DNA from: Minisyncoccota bacterium
GTDB lineage: Bacteria; Patescibacteriota; Minisyncoccia; Phycocordibacterales; JACZSL01
Length of the DNA: 45,010 bases
Assembly (NCBI GenBank): GCA_028280145.1
Contig: JANQMM010000048.1
Span: 1-45,010, forward strand
Direction: 5' to 3'
The notes below the pieces were generated by a model. It saw only the letters and a program-made list of their open reading frames with translations. It was not told the origin of the DNA and searched no databases. The translations under genes and the position numbers were made by a program. Shown here piece by piece: positions 1-8,889 of the stretch. Position 1 is the stretch's first letter; each line of letters opens with the position of its first letter.

Positions 1-3000
1 CTGCCCTCCCTGGAATGAAAGGATGTTTCCATAGGTTGCACCGGTGGTGTCCACATCAGAAAGATCAGAGATGGCGGAGACCGATGAGCCGCCAAGACAA
101 GTGCCGTTTACAGCAACACAACCGCCGGTCAGGTTAATACCATTTGCAAATGTAGACGTCGCCGTCGTTGAGCTAACTGTTAGGTAGTTACTTATAACAA
201 CTTCGCCGGTACTGTTTAATCGAAGATACGCATTCGCGACATATTCCGGTTGGTTAGCATGTCTTCCAATGGTGAAAAAGTCCGATGCACTTCCACCATT
301 ATATGGAACACCCGCCCACCATTCAGCATTTCCAGATTGTGTTCCTTGTATACGAATACCTCCCCCACGAGCGGTATCTGTCCGATCGATTCTCAGTTCT
401 GCTCGCGTCGAACCAGAGCCACCGCCGCCGTAGAGTCGCGCTGTCACATTGCCGCTATCGTTTACCACATCTAGTGTTTGGGTTGGTGTTCCTGTACCAA
501 CACCAAGTCTCCCGGAGGAATCAATGGTGAATATATTTCCTTCACTGCCACCATCTGCGGTTATGTTTAGATAATCAGCGGCTTGTGAGGCAACACCCTG
601 AAGATTAAGTAGATCGACATTACCTGTTGCATCATCTGGCTGAACATGCAACAGAGCCGTTGGTACGGACAGACTACTATAATGTTCATTTGAAATAATT
701 GTACCTGTTGCAGTGATACCAAAACGATCCAAAACGACACCATTATTTCCCGTAAAGAAACCTGATCCGGCGCTCAACTGGAAAAATCCACTTCTTTGGT
801 TATCGATCCAGGAATTATTGTAGTTAAGAAGTCGCAAAATACGGTCAGTATCGTTTTCAAATATAAGCGCACTTTCATCGCTACCGTGTACCCGCAAACC
901 ACTATTACCACTGTTGAAGGCAATAAAACCATCATTTATTTCAATGGCATCAGTGTCACTTGGTGTATTGATCTCCAAGGGACCAGCAAATGTGCTTGTT
1001 GCTGTTCCTTCAACCACAAGGTTTCCGCTCGTTGTCGCAATTCCATCTACTGTTAATCCCCCGTCAATTGTAGATGAGGCTTGAGACACAAAACCTGATT
1101 CAAATGTAGAAACACCCGTTGCCGTTAAAGCCGCAAGATTCACATCGTCGAAAAGAGAAGAGCCTTGCACTTCGAACACATCTCCAACCGACGTTGTTGA
1201 AAATCCTCCGATCAAAACAACGCGACTTGTTGAAATCGGGTACTGTAATAAATCATCTGTGGATGTTGCCCACACTCCCGCTCCACCGGCACCGGTTACG
1301 TCAGGGCCACAAACCCACCCACCAGCTCCGTCAGAGCGTGCAAGCTGATCGAGCGGACACGAAATATTAACAATAGTAGAGCTCGCATTAATGACGCTTT
1401 CAACCCGCGCATCTGTATAAAAAAGATTTGATCCTTCCACAAGATCACCTGTATTGATCGCAAGAGAACTTGTTGCTGTATCTACCCAATTTGCCCCATC
1501 CCAAGTAAGCACATTTCCGTACGCAGCTCCAGTCGTATCAACATCTGCCAGATCAGTGATCGAAGACGCACTTATTCCACCAATACATGCACCACCAATT
1601 GAAAAACATCCATTAGCTAGATTGATCCCGTTTGCAAAGGTGCTTGTCGCAATTGTTGAAGTAACGGCAAGGTTCCCTGCAATGGTTGTTGTCCCTTGGT
1701 TTGAAACAGAAAAGAGTGTTGTTCCATCAGAGTCAGCAAGTTGAAGCAGATCAATTCCTGAATCAGTTGAACTTGCTTGAACCACAAACTTACCGCCGGG
1801 AGTTGTTGTGCTCACACCAATCCTACCACCACTTGTTATACGAAAACGTTCAAACGCATTGTCGTACCCGTTAGTGGTTCCCGTTTCAAATGTAATACCT
1901 CCCTGGCTTCCAATACTGTTTCGAAGTCGAAGTGTATTATGACCGTGTTCAATGGCACTTTGTCGGATGCCACCGTCTTGTTCAAAAATAATAACTGGAT
2001 TATCGTCTTCGTTATCGTTATCACGGTCAGCAACGAGAATGAGTTCTGCATCCCCATCTAATCCAGCGTCAATGTGTAGTTGTCCAAGTGGTGTAGTAGT
2101 ACCAATACCAAGCCGACCATTTACCTCGTCAAAAACAAAATTTGCATTCTGCGAAATTACAGTACCACCACTATTTGCATATTGAATGGCATTTGCAGTT
2201 AGACTTCCCGGTGTGTCGGTAAGTGCGGTATACACACTCACTGCATCCGGATTAATACAGGTACCATTTATGGAAACACATCCTCCAGTGAGGTCAATGC
2301 CGTTTGCAAAGGTGCTTGTCGCATTTATTGCCGTAATGTTCAAAAGATTTGCCTCTACGCCTCCGGCAAATGTAGAGGTTGCAGTTGTTGTCGCAACATA
2401 ACTTGCCGCAACAACATCTCCTACCACTGACAGCGTTGCATACGGAGTTGATGTGCCGATACCAACATTGCCGTCCTCAGTGATCGTGAAGAGACTAACG
2501 GCCGCTTCTGTAATAACATCAAAAACGTTTGCCACTTGGCCTGCAATCCGGCGCACCACAAGCCCGACTGCAGAAGTGCTTGTTGCCTCTACTGTAAGCG
2601 ACGCATTAGCAGCAGATGTAGTACCGATCGCCGACTGCCCCGCTCCCCAGACACTTCCGGAGTTAATGGCATAACCGGACGAAAGTATTCTTTGTCTTGG
2701 GCTTAGATTCTCATAACTCTCATCACCACCGCCACACGAACCACCTACCTGAGTTGCAACCTCAATATTCAAATACACCGTGTCATCAGTAAAATTAAAA
2801 TCAAGAGCATCACCACCGGCGGCAACATCACCGATGCCGATAGTAAAGACCCCGTTTAACACCTGTGCGGTCATGTCCTGTGGTGTGCTGGCCGGCCATA
2901 GTTGCGTATCAGGAGCACCTACGGTCTCATCGCTATAAAAACTCAACCTGAAACAATAATCGGTTCCGGTTCCGCCAAGAAGATTTCCATTCACATCAAG

Positions 3001-3141
3001 AAGCCTGCCTTGATAATGCAGAATTGCCGGAACTCCGGGTGCGGCATATACCACCGGTGAAGCGCTCATCAATAAAAAAAGGATGAGCGCCCCGAGGAGA
3101 GCTCTCTTCGTTTTTAGGAAATGTAGGTATGAGTAACTCAT
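1..3141 (-). CDS. Large secreted/surface fibre (tail-fibre/adhesin-like) protein, partial (C-terminus beyond left edge)
   Basis: Minus frame open from ATG at 3141 to the window edge, so it is absent from the ORF track (no stop in window). Starts MSYSYLHFLKTKRALLGALILFLLMSASPVVYAAPGVPAILHYQGRLLDVNGNLLGG (signal peptide). Repeated STFANGI(N/D)L..GC and GIGT(S/T)TP motifs. Confidence 0.85.
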   Translation of the reverse strand, partial: MSYSYLHFLKTKRALLGALILFLLMSASPVVYAAPGVPAILHYQGRLLDVNGNLLGGTGTDYCFRLSFYSDETVGAPDTQLWPASTPQDMTAQVLNGVFTIGIGDVAAGGDALDFNFTDDTVYLNIEVATQVGGSCGGGDESYENLSPRQRILSSGYAINSGSVWGAGQSAIGTTSAANASLTVEATSTSAVGLVVRRIAGQVANVFDVITEAAVSLFTITEDGNVGIGTSTPYATLSVVGDVVAASYVATTTATSTFAGGVEANLLNITAINATSTFANGIDLTGGCVSINGTCINPDAVSVYTALTDTPGSLTANAIQYANSGGTVISQNANFVFDEVNGRLGIGTTTPLGQLHIDAGLDGDAELILVADRDNDNEDDNPVIIFEQDGGIRQSAIEHGHNTLRLRNSIGSQGGITFETGTTNGYDNAFERFRITSGGRIGVSTTTPGGKFVVQASSTDSGIDLLQLADSDGTTLFSVSNQGTTTIAGNLAVTSTIATSTFANGINLANGCFSIGGACIGGISASSITDLADVDTTGAAYGNVLTWDGANWVDTATSSLAINTGDLVEGSNLFYTDARVESVINASSTIVNISCPLDQLARSDGAGGWVCGPDVTGAGGAGVWATSTDDLLQYPISTSRVVLIGGFSTTSVGDVFEVQGSSLFDDVNLAALTATGVSTFESGFVSQASSTIDGGLTVDGIATTSGNLVVEGTATSTFAGPLEINTPSDTDAIEINDGFIAFNSGNSGLRVHGSDESALIFENDTDRILRLLNYNNSWIDNQRSGFFQLSAGSGFFTGNNGVVLDRFGITATGTIISNEHYSSLSVPTALLHVQPDDATGNVDLLNLQGVASQAADYLNITADGGSEGNIFTIDSSGRLGVGTGTPTQTLDVVNDSGNVTARLYGGGGSGSTRAELRIDRTDTARGGGIRIQGTQSGNAEWWAGVPYNGGSASDFFTIGRHANQPEYVANAYLRLNSTGEVVISNYLTVSSTTATSTFANGINLTGGCVAVNGTCLGGSSVSAISDLSDVDTTGATYGNILSFQGGQ
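121..165 (-). repeat. Fibre-protein internal repeat copy C (TSTFANGINLTGGC)
   Basis: Encodes TATSTFANGINLTGGC; followed in protein by VAVNGTCLGGSSVSAISDLSDVDTTGATYGN, parallel to copy B. Confidence 0.7.
1606..1652 (-). repeat. Fibre-protein internal repeat copy B (TSTFANGINLANGC)
   Basis: Encodes ATSTFANGINLANGC, followed by FSIGGACIGGISASSITDLADVDTTGAAYGNVL. Confidence 0.7.
2278..2325 (-). repeat. Fibre-protein internal repeat copy A (TSTFANGIDLTGGC)
   Basis: Encodes ATSTFANGIDLTGGC followed by VSINGTCINPDAV. Confidence 0.7.
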
Positions 3142-3145
3142 CTAA

Positions 3146-3586
3146 CTATAGTGGTACTTGCGGCACATCTGGAGTTTGCTGTGGCGAGATTGTAGACGCC
3201 CGTTCCACAGCTTTTTCCGTAGCTCGTTTTTCAAGATAATCCTCCAGGTTGATAGAGAGGATATAAAAGAGAAAAAGAGCAAACAGTACTCCAATTACAA
3301 TAAGCACACGAAGTAGTGCTTTATATAAACGCCGGAACCCTTCACTTTTCCCGATACCCTTAAACAAAAAAGAAGCAGACTTGTCCGCTTTAGTCTTGCT
3401 TCCTTTTTTTGACCGATGCATGTACCCACGGATAGCTTCCTCTGTTGTCACCCACGCGACATTAGAGAATACCTGTTTGCCTTCAAGCTTACCCGAACGG
3501 ATGAGCTGTCCGACATAATCAGGTGCATACCCAGAGATTTCTGCGGCCTCCTTAAGAGTGATGTACTTGTCCTTTGATTTGCTCAT
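3146..3586 (-). CDS. Helix-turn-helix (excisionase/MerR-like) protein with C-terminal transmembrane helix
   Basis: N-term YITLKEAAEISGYAPDYVGQLIRSGKLEGKQVFSNVAWVTTEEAIRGYM resembles a wHTH; TM LLRVLIVIGVLFALFLFYIL. Stop lies 4 bp from the start of the fibre gene. Confidence 0.75.
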   Translation of the reverse strand: MSKSKDKYITLKEAAEISGYAPDYVGQLIRSGKLEGKQVFSNVAWVTTEEAIRGYMHRSKKGSKTKADKSASFLFKGIGKSEGFRRLYKALLRVLIVIGVLFALFLFYILSINLEDYLEKRATEKAVERASTISPQQTPDVPQVPL

Positions 3587-3605
3587 ATCGCCAAAAATAT
3601 GAGGG

Positions 3606-3620
3606 TCTCGAGGGTCAAGA
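3606..3620. repeat. 15-bp iteron TCTCGAGGGTCAAGA, copy 1
   Basis: Exact match to copies at 3648-3662 and 3774-3788. Confidence 0.9.
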
Positions 3621-3647
3621 TTTGGGAAACTGGGAAATTTCGAGTAA

Positions 3648-3662
3648 TCTCGAGGGTCAAGA
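3648..3662. repeat. 15-bp iteron TCTCGAGGGTCAAGA, copy 2
   Basis: Exact match; 42 bp from copy 1. Confidence 0.9.
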
Positions 3663-3773
3663 CCGGCGTCTACACTATTTATTGTAGATATATATCCCTT
3701 GAAAACAAAGTACCAAGTAAGTCAACCTGTTGATAACTCTTACCTGCTCCAAAAAACGGCTTATTCTAAGGCA

Positions 3774-3788
3774 TCTCGAGGGTCAAGA
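3774..3788. repeat. 15-bp iteron TCTCGAGGGTCAAGA, copy 3
   Basis: Exact match; 126 bp (3 x 42) from copy 2. Confidence 0.9.
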
Positions 3789-3835
3789 TATACCAATATT
3801 TGTCATTTTTACTGTTTTAAGAGCATCTTATCAGC

Positions 3836-3860
3836 AAAAAAGAGCCAAGTCGGCTCTTTT
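3836..3860 (-). terminator. Rho-independent terminator after the pilin gene
   Basis: AAAAGAGCC/GGCTCTTTT stem with T-run on the minus strand. Confidence 0.75.
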
Positions 3861-3885
3861 CACTTATTTCTAATATGCAAGAGGA

Positions 3886-4356
3886 CTACCGTATAACTTC
3901 GATCGGAGTGGTAACCTCAGCACCATCTGCAGTCACCTGTACGCGCCCATTTGTATTAAATTCGATGAGATACCCTGTACCGTTAGTGTCACAACTGCCG
4001 TCATCGCCTACACAAGACGGATCAATGGGTATGGAAATAAGATATAATCCACTGTTGGTCAACACAGAGAGATCAGCCAAACCCGACGAGCTACAGGTCG
4101 ATGCACTAACACCTGTTCGACAAATTTCAGTTGCGCTACCAGTAATACCTGAAGGTAACGTGCCGTTGTTATCCACCGAATATTGGTGCACCGCATTTAA
4201 GATCGTGTTGACATCAGCCCAACGATTCGCATCCCTTGCCTGTTGATATTGACGAGCCGGATTGATGGCCACGATCACAATCGAAGCTAGTATAGCGATG
4301 AGCCCGATAACAAGCAATATCTCGATTAATGTGAATCCTTTTTTCATACTTCTCAT
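3886..4356 (-). CDS. Type IV pilin-like protein (prepilin N-methylation motif)
   Basis: MKKGFTLIEILLVIGLIAILASIVIVAINPARQYQQARD. Confidence 0.85.
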   Translation of the reverse strand: MRSMKKGFTLIEILLVIGLIAILASIVIVAINPARQYQQARDANRWADVNTILNAVHQYSVDNNGTLPSGITGSATEICRTGVSASTCSSSGLADLSVLTNSGLYLISIPIDPSCVGDDGSCDTNGTGYLIEFNTNGRVQVTADGAEVTTPIEVIR

Positions 4357-4452
4357 AATAATTAATTATATATCATAATAAGATAAATGTGGTGTACTCA
4401 TTTGGTATAAGAGGGTTTGTGCGTATTGTTTTCCACTACTCATGTATAACTG

Positions 4453-5676
4453 TCATAAGAAATGCGCCAACACCAAAACAAGGGCAATTATTGCGATTAC
4501 GGCAAATGTGATGCTTCCATATTCTCTCCAATTCTCTCTCTTGAACTCAAACCTTTGTCTTTCGAGCTGCTTTTTGCGTTGTTGTTGCGAGGCTTCAGCT
4601 CGACAACGCTGACATGCCTCAAGCAGATTAATCGCCGGCACATCATCAACCCTTCCACGAAGTGCAAGTCCGATCACATTTGCAAAGAAAACGGGTGGCG
4701 CAGTTTCGTCGAATACATGATCGTCCTTAAGTCGCACAAATGGATTCGCAACACTTGTGGAAATCCCGCTCAATTCTTCTATGCGAACTAGCATGTAGGG
4801 AAGTAAAGCCGTGCCACCAGTCAAGATGATATTCTTTACATCAATTTTTGTGCGTCTTTTAAAGTGTACGGCAACTCTATCAACTTCAGTCATAAGTTCC
4901 TCCGTTACATCCTTTACAACCGCTAATACGTCTTCCGCATATTCTTTTGATAATTCTCTGTTTGTTTTCAGTCGTTCTGCCTCCAAAACATTGACACCGA
5001 GCTTCTCTGCAAGTGTTTCGGTAATATACTCGCCTCCAAACGAAAGAGTAACAGATAGGCGCACAACGCCATCCTTATCGAAAACACCGATATCTGTTGT
5101 GCGTGCACCCATGTCAACAATAATGGTTCCGCTTTTTCTATGCTCTTCAGTAAGTAGAGCGCGTCCAAGTGAAAACAATTCTCCTCCCAGAAAAATTGGT
5201 TCAATGTGAATTCGTTCAAGAGACTCAACATATTTGTCAACGACATCTCTTTCCGCGCCGACAAAAATGGCATCTCGAATATCGCCTCCATCAATGAAAA
5301 GATAGTCCCAGTACATTCTCTCAAGCTCGAAAGGAATGAGCTGAGATGCTTCCCGCTCTACATACTTACGAATATGTTCGTTGCTGACCGACGCGGGAAT
5401 GTTGAAATAGTATGTAATGAGACGTGATTCAGGAAGACTGATGATGGCTTTTAAAGGTTCACTTTCCTTTCTTAGTTTTGTGGGTTTCGTATGATGCAAA
5501 ACCTTACTAAGCTTCTCTGAAAATCTTTCATTGTCCAAAATGAAACCATTTTGGACAACTCCTTTTTGTAATTTCCCGCGACCGTATGCTTTTACGCGTA
5601 AATCATCGCTAAGAAGCAATACCTTCACGGATCGATCACTGATATCTATGCTAATTGTATGTTCTTTATTTTTCAT
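4453..5676 (-). CDS. pilM: Type IV pilus assembly protein PilM with C-terminal TM extension
   Basis: ISIDISDRSVKVLLL, VDMGARTTDIGVF, LTGGTALLPYM actin-fold motifs; C-term REYGSITFAVIAIIALVLVLAHFL. Confidence 0.85.
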   Translation of the reverse strand: MKNKEHTISIDISDRSVKVLLLSDDLRVKAYGRGKLQKGVVQNGFILDNERFSEKLSKVLHHTKPTKLRKESEPLKAIISLPESRLITYYFNIPASVSNEHIRKYVEREASQLIPFELERMYWDYLFIDGGDIRDAIFVGAERDVVDKYVESLERIHIEPIFLGGELFSLGRALLTEEHRKSGTIIVDMGARTTDIGVFDKDGVVRLSVTLSFGGEYITETLAEKLGVNVLEAERLKTNRELSKEYAEDVLAVVKDVTEELMTEVDRVAVHFKRRTKIDVKNIILTGGTALLPYMLVRIEELSGISTSVANPFVRLKDDHVFDETAPPVFFANVIGLALRGRVDDVPAINLLEACQRCRAEASQQQRKKQLERQRFEFKRENWREYGSITFAVIAIIALVLVLAHFL

Positions 5677-5678
5677 GG

Positions 5679-6071
5679 TTAGAATGTTGAAACATATTCT
5701 CGTGACTCTATGGTCACAGTGGGGCTAATTTGCGAAAGCGTAACCTCTGTCCGATACACATATTCGGAACTCGTACTATGAATTCTTACTATGCGATTAT
5801 CGTTACCACTTCCCTCGATTGGTAGTACACTACATGCTCCTTGACCAAAAACGATTTCTTCATTGCCTGCATAATCAAGTACACGCTGTAATTTCAACAG
5901 TGTGTGTTCGAGACATGCTTGGCTAAGCACGCGAGCGTTATGCGAAGAATGCATCCCGGCACTGATCGTCGTCTCTCCTATGGATCGAGATGAAAGGCTC
6001 AGGGTTACTGAAAGTAATATCGCGCTAATGATCAGTACTGATGTTATGGCAATGAAACCTCTTTTCTTCAT
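5679..6071 (-). CDS. PilX-like/minor pilus-associated protein
   Basis: MKKRGFIAITSVLIISAILLSVTLSLSSRS; position inside the pilus cluster. Confidence 0.55.
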   Translation of the reverse strand: MKKRGFIAITSVLIISAILLSVTLSLSSRSIGETTISAGMHSSHNARVLSQACLEHTLLKLQRVLDYAGNEEIVFGQGACSVLPIEGSGNDNRIVRIHSTSSEYVYRTEVTLSQISPTVTIESREYVSTF

Positions 6072-6072
6072 A

Positions 6073-6585
6073 TTATTTTAATGTTTGCGTTATAAAGATC
6101 GTTTCCTCTGCGCCACGTTCACCAATTTGCTCTGCGTCATCTGATCTGATTGACATTTCTATGCGAACTACTCCCGAAGCATTAGGAGGTGAGATGTTTG
6201 AAACAACAAAATCCGAAATGATGGCACCTCCCATGGAAATGGGAATTGCCGCCTCAGTCCCTTCTTTCATATACAATGTTCCTGTTGCAACATAAATGAG
6301 TGTTGGGTCTTTTGTTATGTCTGCACTTGCCAAAGAAAGTATGCTTGAGGTTGCTCCCGCCGTATTGTTTACGCTTTCGGCTTCCTGTATTAGATTGATC
6401 ACTTTGGTGCTTGCAAAATACGAGGAAAAGGCAACCTCCTCTAAGGCCTGTCCTTTAGCTTTTGCAAACAACACATTGAGACCAATATTTCCAAGCAACA
6501 CAACCATAACGGAGACAAGAGTCATATATAACAATATCTCTACGAGCGTAAATCCTTTCTTTTGTCTTGTCTTAAAGTGGTTCAT
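6073..6585 (-). CDS. Prepilin-like (pseudopilin) protein
   Basis: KKGFTLVEILLYMTLVSVMVVLLG. Confidence 0.75.
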   Translation of the reverse strand: MNHFKTRQKKGFTLVEILLYMTLVSVMVVLLGNIGLNVLFAKAKGQALEEVAFSSYFASTKVINLIQEAESVNNTAGATSSILSLASADITKDPTLIYVATGTLYMKEGTEAAIPISMGGAIISDFVVSNISPPNASGVVRIEMSIRSDDAEQIGERGAEETIFITQTLK

Positions 6586-6586
6586 G

Positions 6587-7411
6587 TTAAATCTCTATTA
6601 ACACATGTTTTCTGCTACCGTCATTTAGCACAAACGTAACAATGAAATCAGTTCCGGAGACAGGAGCAGAGAAGGTGATGTTGTCTATTGTTTTTTCTCC
6701 CGCACCGAACGCAAGCGTATAGTCTGAAATATTAAAATCTTCTCCTGACACAACAGATGTAGAGGTAGAAACAGTGAAAACGAGAGTGCCATCAATGGTT
6801 ACGCTCTCCAGGGTCGCAAGACCATTCCACTGTACCTGCATATCTGTGATCGTAATATCCTGAGGGCCAACATTCTCAAACTGGATAGAAGAAAGTGCCG
6901 TGCTTGAGGAGGCTAGGGTGGCTTCGTCGATAGTAATCGCCATATACATGCTCTCTCCATCACTTTGTTTCCAGTCGGTAATATATCCGCTCATCGTTGT
7001 ACTCGCCGTACGTGATCCACGAACAGTCCACGAAACAGTGCTTGTCACTTCTTTGGTTTTGTCATCAACATCCACGATCGACACTGCACGCGAAAACTTT
7101 CCGACCATATCGCTTGATGATGCAAGAGCCACTACCCCGCCTTCAAAGACAATCCCATGCACTCCTGCCACGAGATTATCAAAATTACCATCACGAAGTC
7201 CGTAGAGAGCCTCAATGCCCTCTTGAGCAAGCAATGACGCTTTGGCCATTTCAATGCTAAAACGCAGTGATGTTTGTGAATCAATGAGTAAAAAGCCAAC
7301 GGTGAAGACGCCGATGATAAATATTGCGATCGCAAATAACACTTCAACAAGAGACTGTCCTCTCGAAATATTCCGCCTATGATATATTTCTTTTTTATTC
7401 AATATTTCCAT
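6587..7411 (-). CDS. Prepilin-like (minor pseudopilin) protein
   Basis: RGQSLVEVLFAIAIFIIGVFTVGFLL; the ORF track starts at 7450, an internal Met (MEILNKKE) at 7411 is likelier. Confidence 0.65.
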   Translation of the reverse strand: MEILNKKEIYHRRNISRGQSLVEVLFAIAIFIIGVFTVGFLLIDSQTSLRFSIEMAKASLLAQEGIEALYGLRDGNFDNLVAGVHGIVFEGGVVALASSSDMVGKFSRAVSIVDVDDKTKEVTSTVSWTVRGSRTASTTMSGYITDWKQSDGESMYMAITIDEATLASSSTALSSIQFENVGPQDITITDMQVQWNGLATLESVTIDGTLVFTVSTSTSVVSGEDFNISDYTLAFGAGEKTIDNITFSAPVSGTDFIVTFVLNDGSRKHVLIEI

Positions 7412-7823
7412 TTTCATAAATAGTGATTGTTTCCGAGGCATCCGTAGCACTCAACAAAATTGTCCCTGTTGCGTTTGGAGTACCGCTTTGTTGCAAAAAT
7501 ACGATCTCATTTGGCCCGCCGCTAACAGTGACATGCCCGGCAAATGCAAAGACCTGATCAATATCTTGTTTGCGAGTCGCATAGCTATCACCTTCAAATA
7601 AGACATAATTATTAGAGAATATTTTCACTCCGTATGAATCATCATTCTTTTGAAAAAACGCGTAGGCTTGTGCAAGTCGAAGTGTATGTTTCAGATCACC
7701 TGCAACATCGTTCAACGTTTGCGTTTGCAAAAATGAAATCCCCGTAGGAACCGTAAGCACAGCGATCAAAGCGATAATTCCAAGGACGATAAGTAATTCC
7801 GGTAATGTAAATCCTCGCGTCAT
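7395..7823 (-). CDS. GspH/FimT-like pseudopilin
   Basis: MTRGFTLPELLIVLGIIALIAVLTVPTGISFLQTQTLNDVAGDLKHTLRLAQ; the ORF extends to 7895 but MTRGFT is the likely start. Confidence 0.75.
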   Translation of the reverse strand: MTRGFTLPELLIVLGIIALIAVLTVPTGISFLQTQTLNDVAGDLKHTLRLAQAYAFFQKNDDSYGVKIFSNNYVLFEGDSYATRKQDIDQVFAFAGHVTVSGGPNEIVFLQQSGTPNATGTILLSATDASETITIYENGNIE

Positions 7824-7833
7824 ACGTTTTCTA

Positions 7834-8886
7834 TCAAGCGATGCTCCCGGTAAGTTCATAAATTGGCATAATGATGGCAAGCGCAATGAAACCAACGGTC
7901 ACTGCGATAAACCCAAGAAGTAAGGGTTCGATGATTGTGGGAAGTTTTTTTGCCTGGGCGTTGACTTCTTTCGTATAAAACTCTGCCAGATAACTAAAAG
8001 AGTCGCTCAAGGTGCCGCTTTTCTCCCCAACCAACACGATGTTAGTGACCATTTTTGGAAACAGAAATGTATTCTTTTCCATGGAAGTCGAAAGTTTCAC
8101 GCCTTCCTCGATGTCTCTTTGCATCTGTTCCATCGCTTTTTCGTACAATGCGTTGGTCACAGAATTCCTGACAATTTCTACCGAACGATTGATGGTAAGA
8201 CCGCTTCTAAGAAGCGTCGTGTATAGTTCTGTGATAAGTGCCAGTTGATAATTTTTCAGCATATTACCAAGTAGTGGTGTTCGCAGATACACAGTATGTA
8301 CGGTATATCTAATACGAGGAATACGAATCATGTACATGTATCCTAAGAAAAGGGCGACAATTAACAAAAGAAACAAAAACCAATAAGCCTGAACAAACGT
8401 AGACACCGATAGTAGTAACCTTGTCATAAGTGGTAATTCCACCTGAAGCTGACCGAAGACCGGCACCAGTTTTGGCAAAATGAATATGACCAACGCACCA
8501 CCAAGAAACAGCGTGGCAGTAAAGATGAGCTTTGGATACATGGTCGCAGCGCTTACTTCACGTTTTAGGTCGGCACTTCGCTCAAACCATTGCGCAAGAA
8601 AGTGTAAATTCTTCTGAAGTGTCCCGCTTGTCTCACCTGCCTGAATGAGACTTATAAATACTGATCCGAAATAATTCTTTCTTTTTTTGAACGCCGAGGA
8701 GAGTAGTGTGCCGCTCTCGATATCATCACGAAGAGTATAAATAACCGATTGAAATTTACGCGAGCGTGCTTGATCGCCAAGTGCACTTAGGGCAACGTTG
8801 ATCGCAATACCACTTTTTAACATTACCGAGAGATTTTTTGCAAAATCAACTTTATCTTGTTCAGTAATAGGTGATAAAAGTGACAT
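7834..8886 (-). CDS. pilC: Type II secretion/type IV pilus inner-membrane protein (PilC/GspF)
   Basis: LSVMLKSGIAINVALSAL, GETSGTLQKNLHFLAQWFERS, VGEKSGTLSDSFSYLAEFY repeats. Confidence 0.9.
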   Translation of the reverse strand: MSLLSPITEQDKVDFAKNLSVMLKSGIAINVALSALGDQARSRKFQSVIYTLRDDIESGTLLSSAFKKRKNYFGSVFISLIQAGETSGTLQKNLHFLAQWFERSADLKREVSAATMYPKLIFTATLFLGGALVIFILPKLVPVFGQLQVELPLMTRLLLSVSTFVQAYWFLFLLLIVALFLGYMYMIRIPRIRYTVHTVYLRTPLLGNMLKNYQLALITELYTTLLRSGLTINRSVEIVRNSVTNALYEKAMEQMQRDIEEGVKLSTSMEKNTFLFPKMVTNIVLVGEKSGTLSDSFSYLAEFYTKEVNAQAKKLPTIIEPLLLGFIAVTVGFIALAIIMPIYELTGSIA

Positions 8887-8889
8887 ACG

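Noticed and set aside
250-2674. Many short + strand ORFs in the first 2.7 kb
   Set aside because: The minus frame is open throughout and encodes a coherent fibre protein; the + ORFs are shadows.
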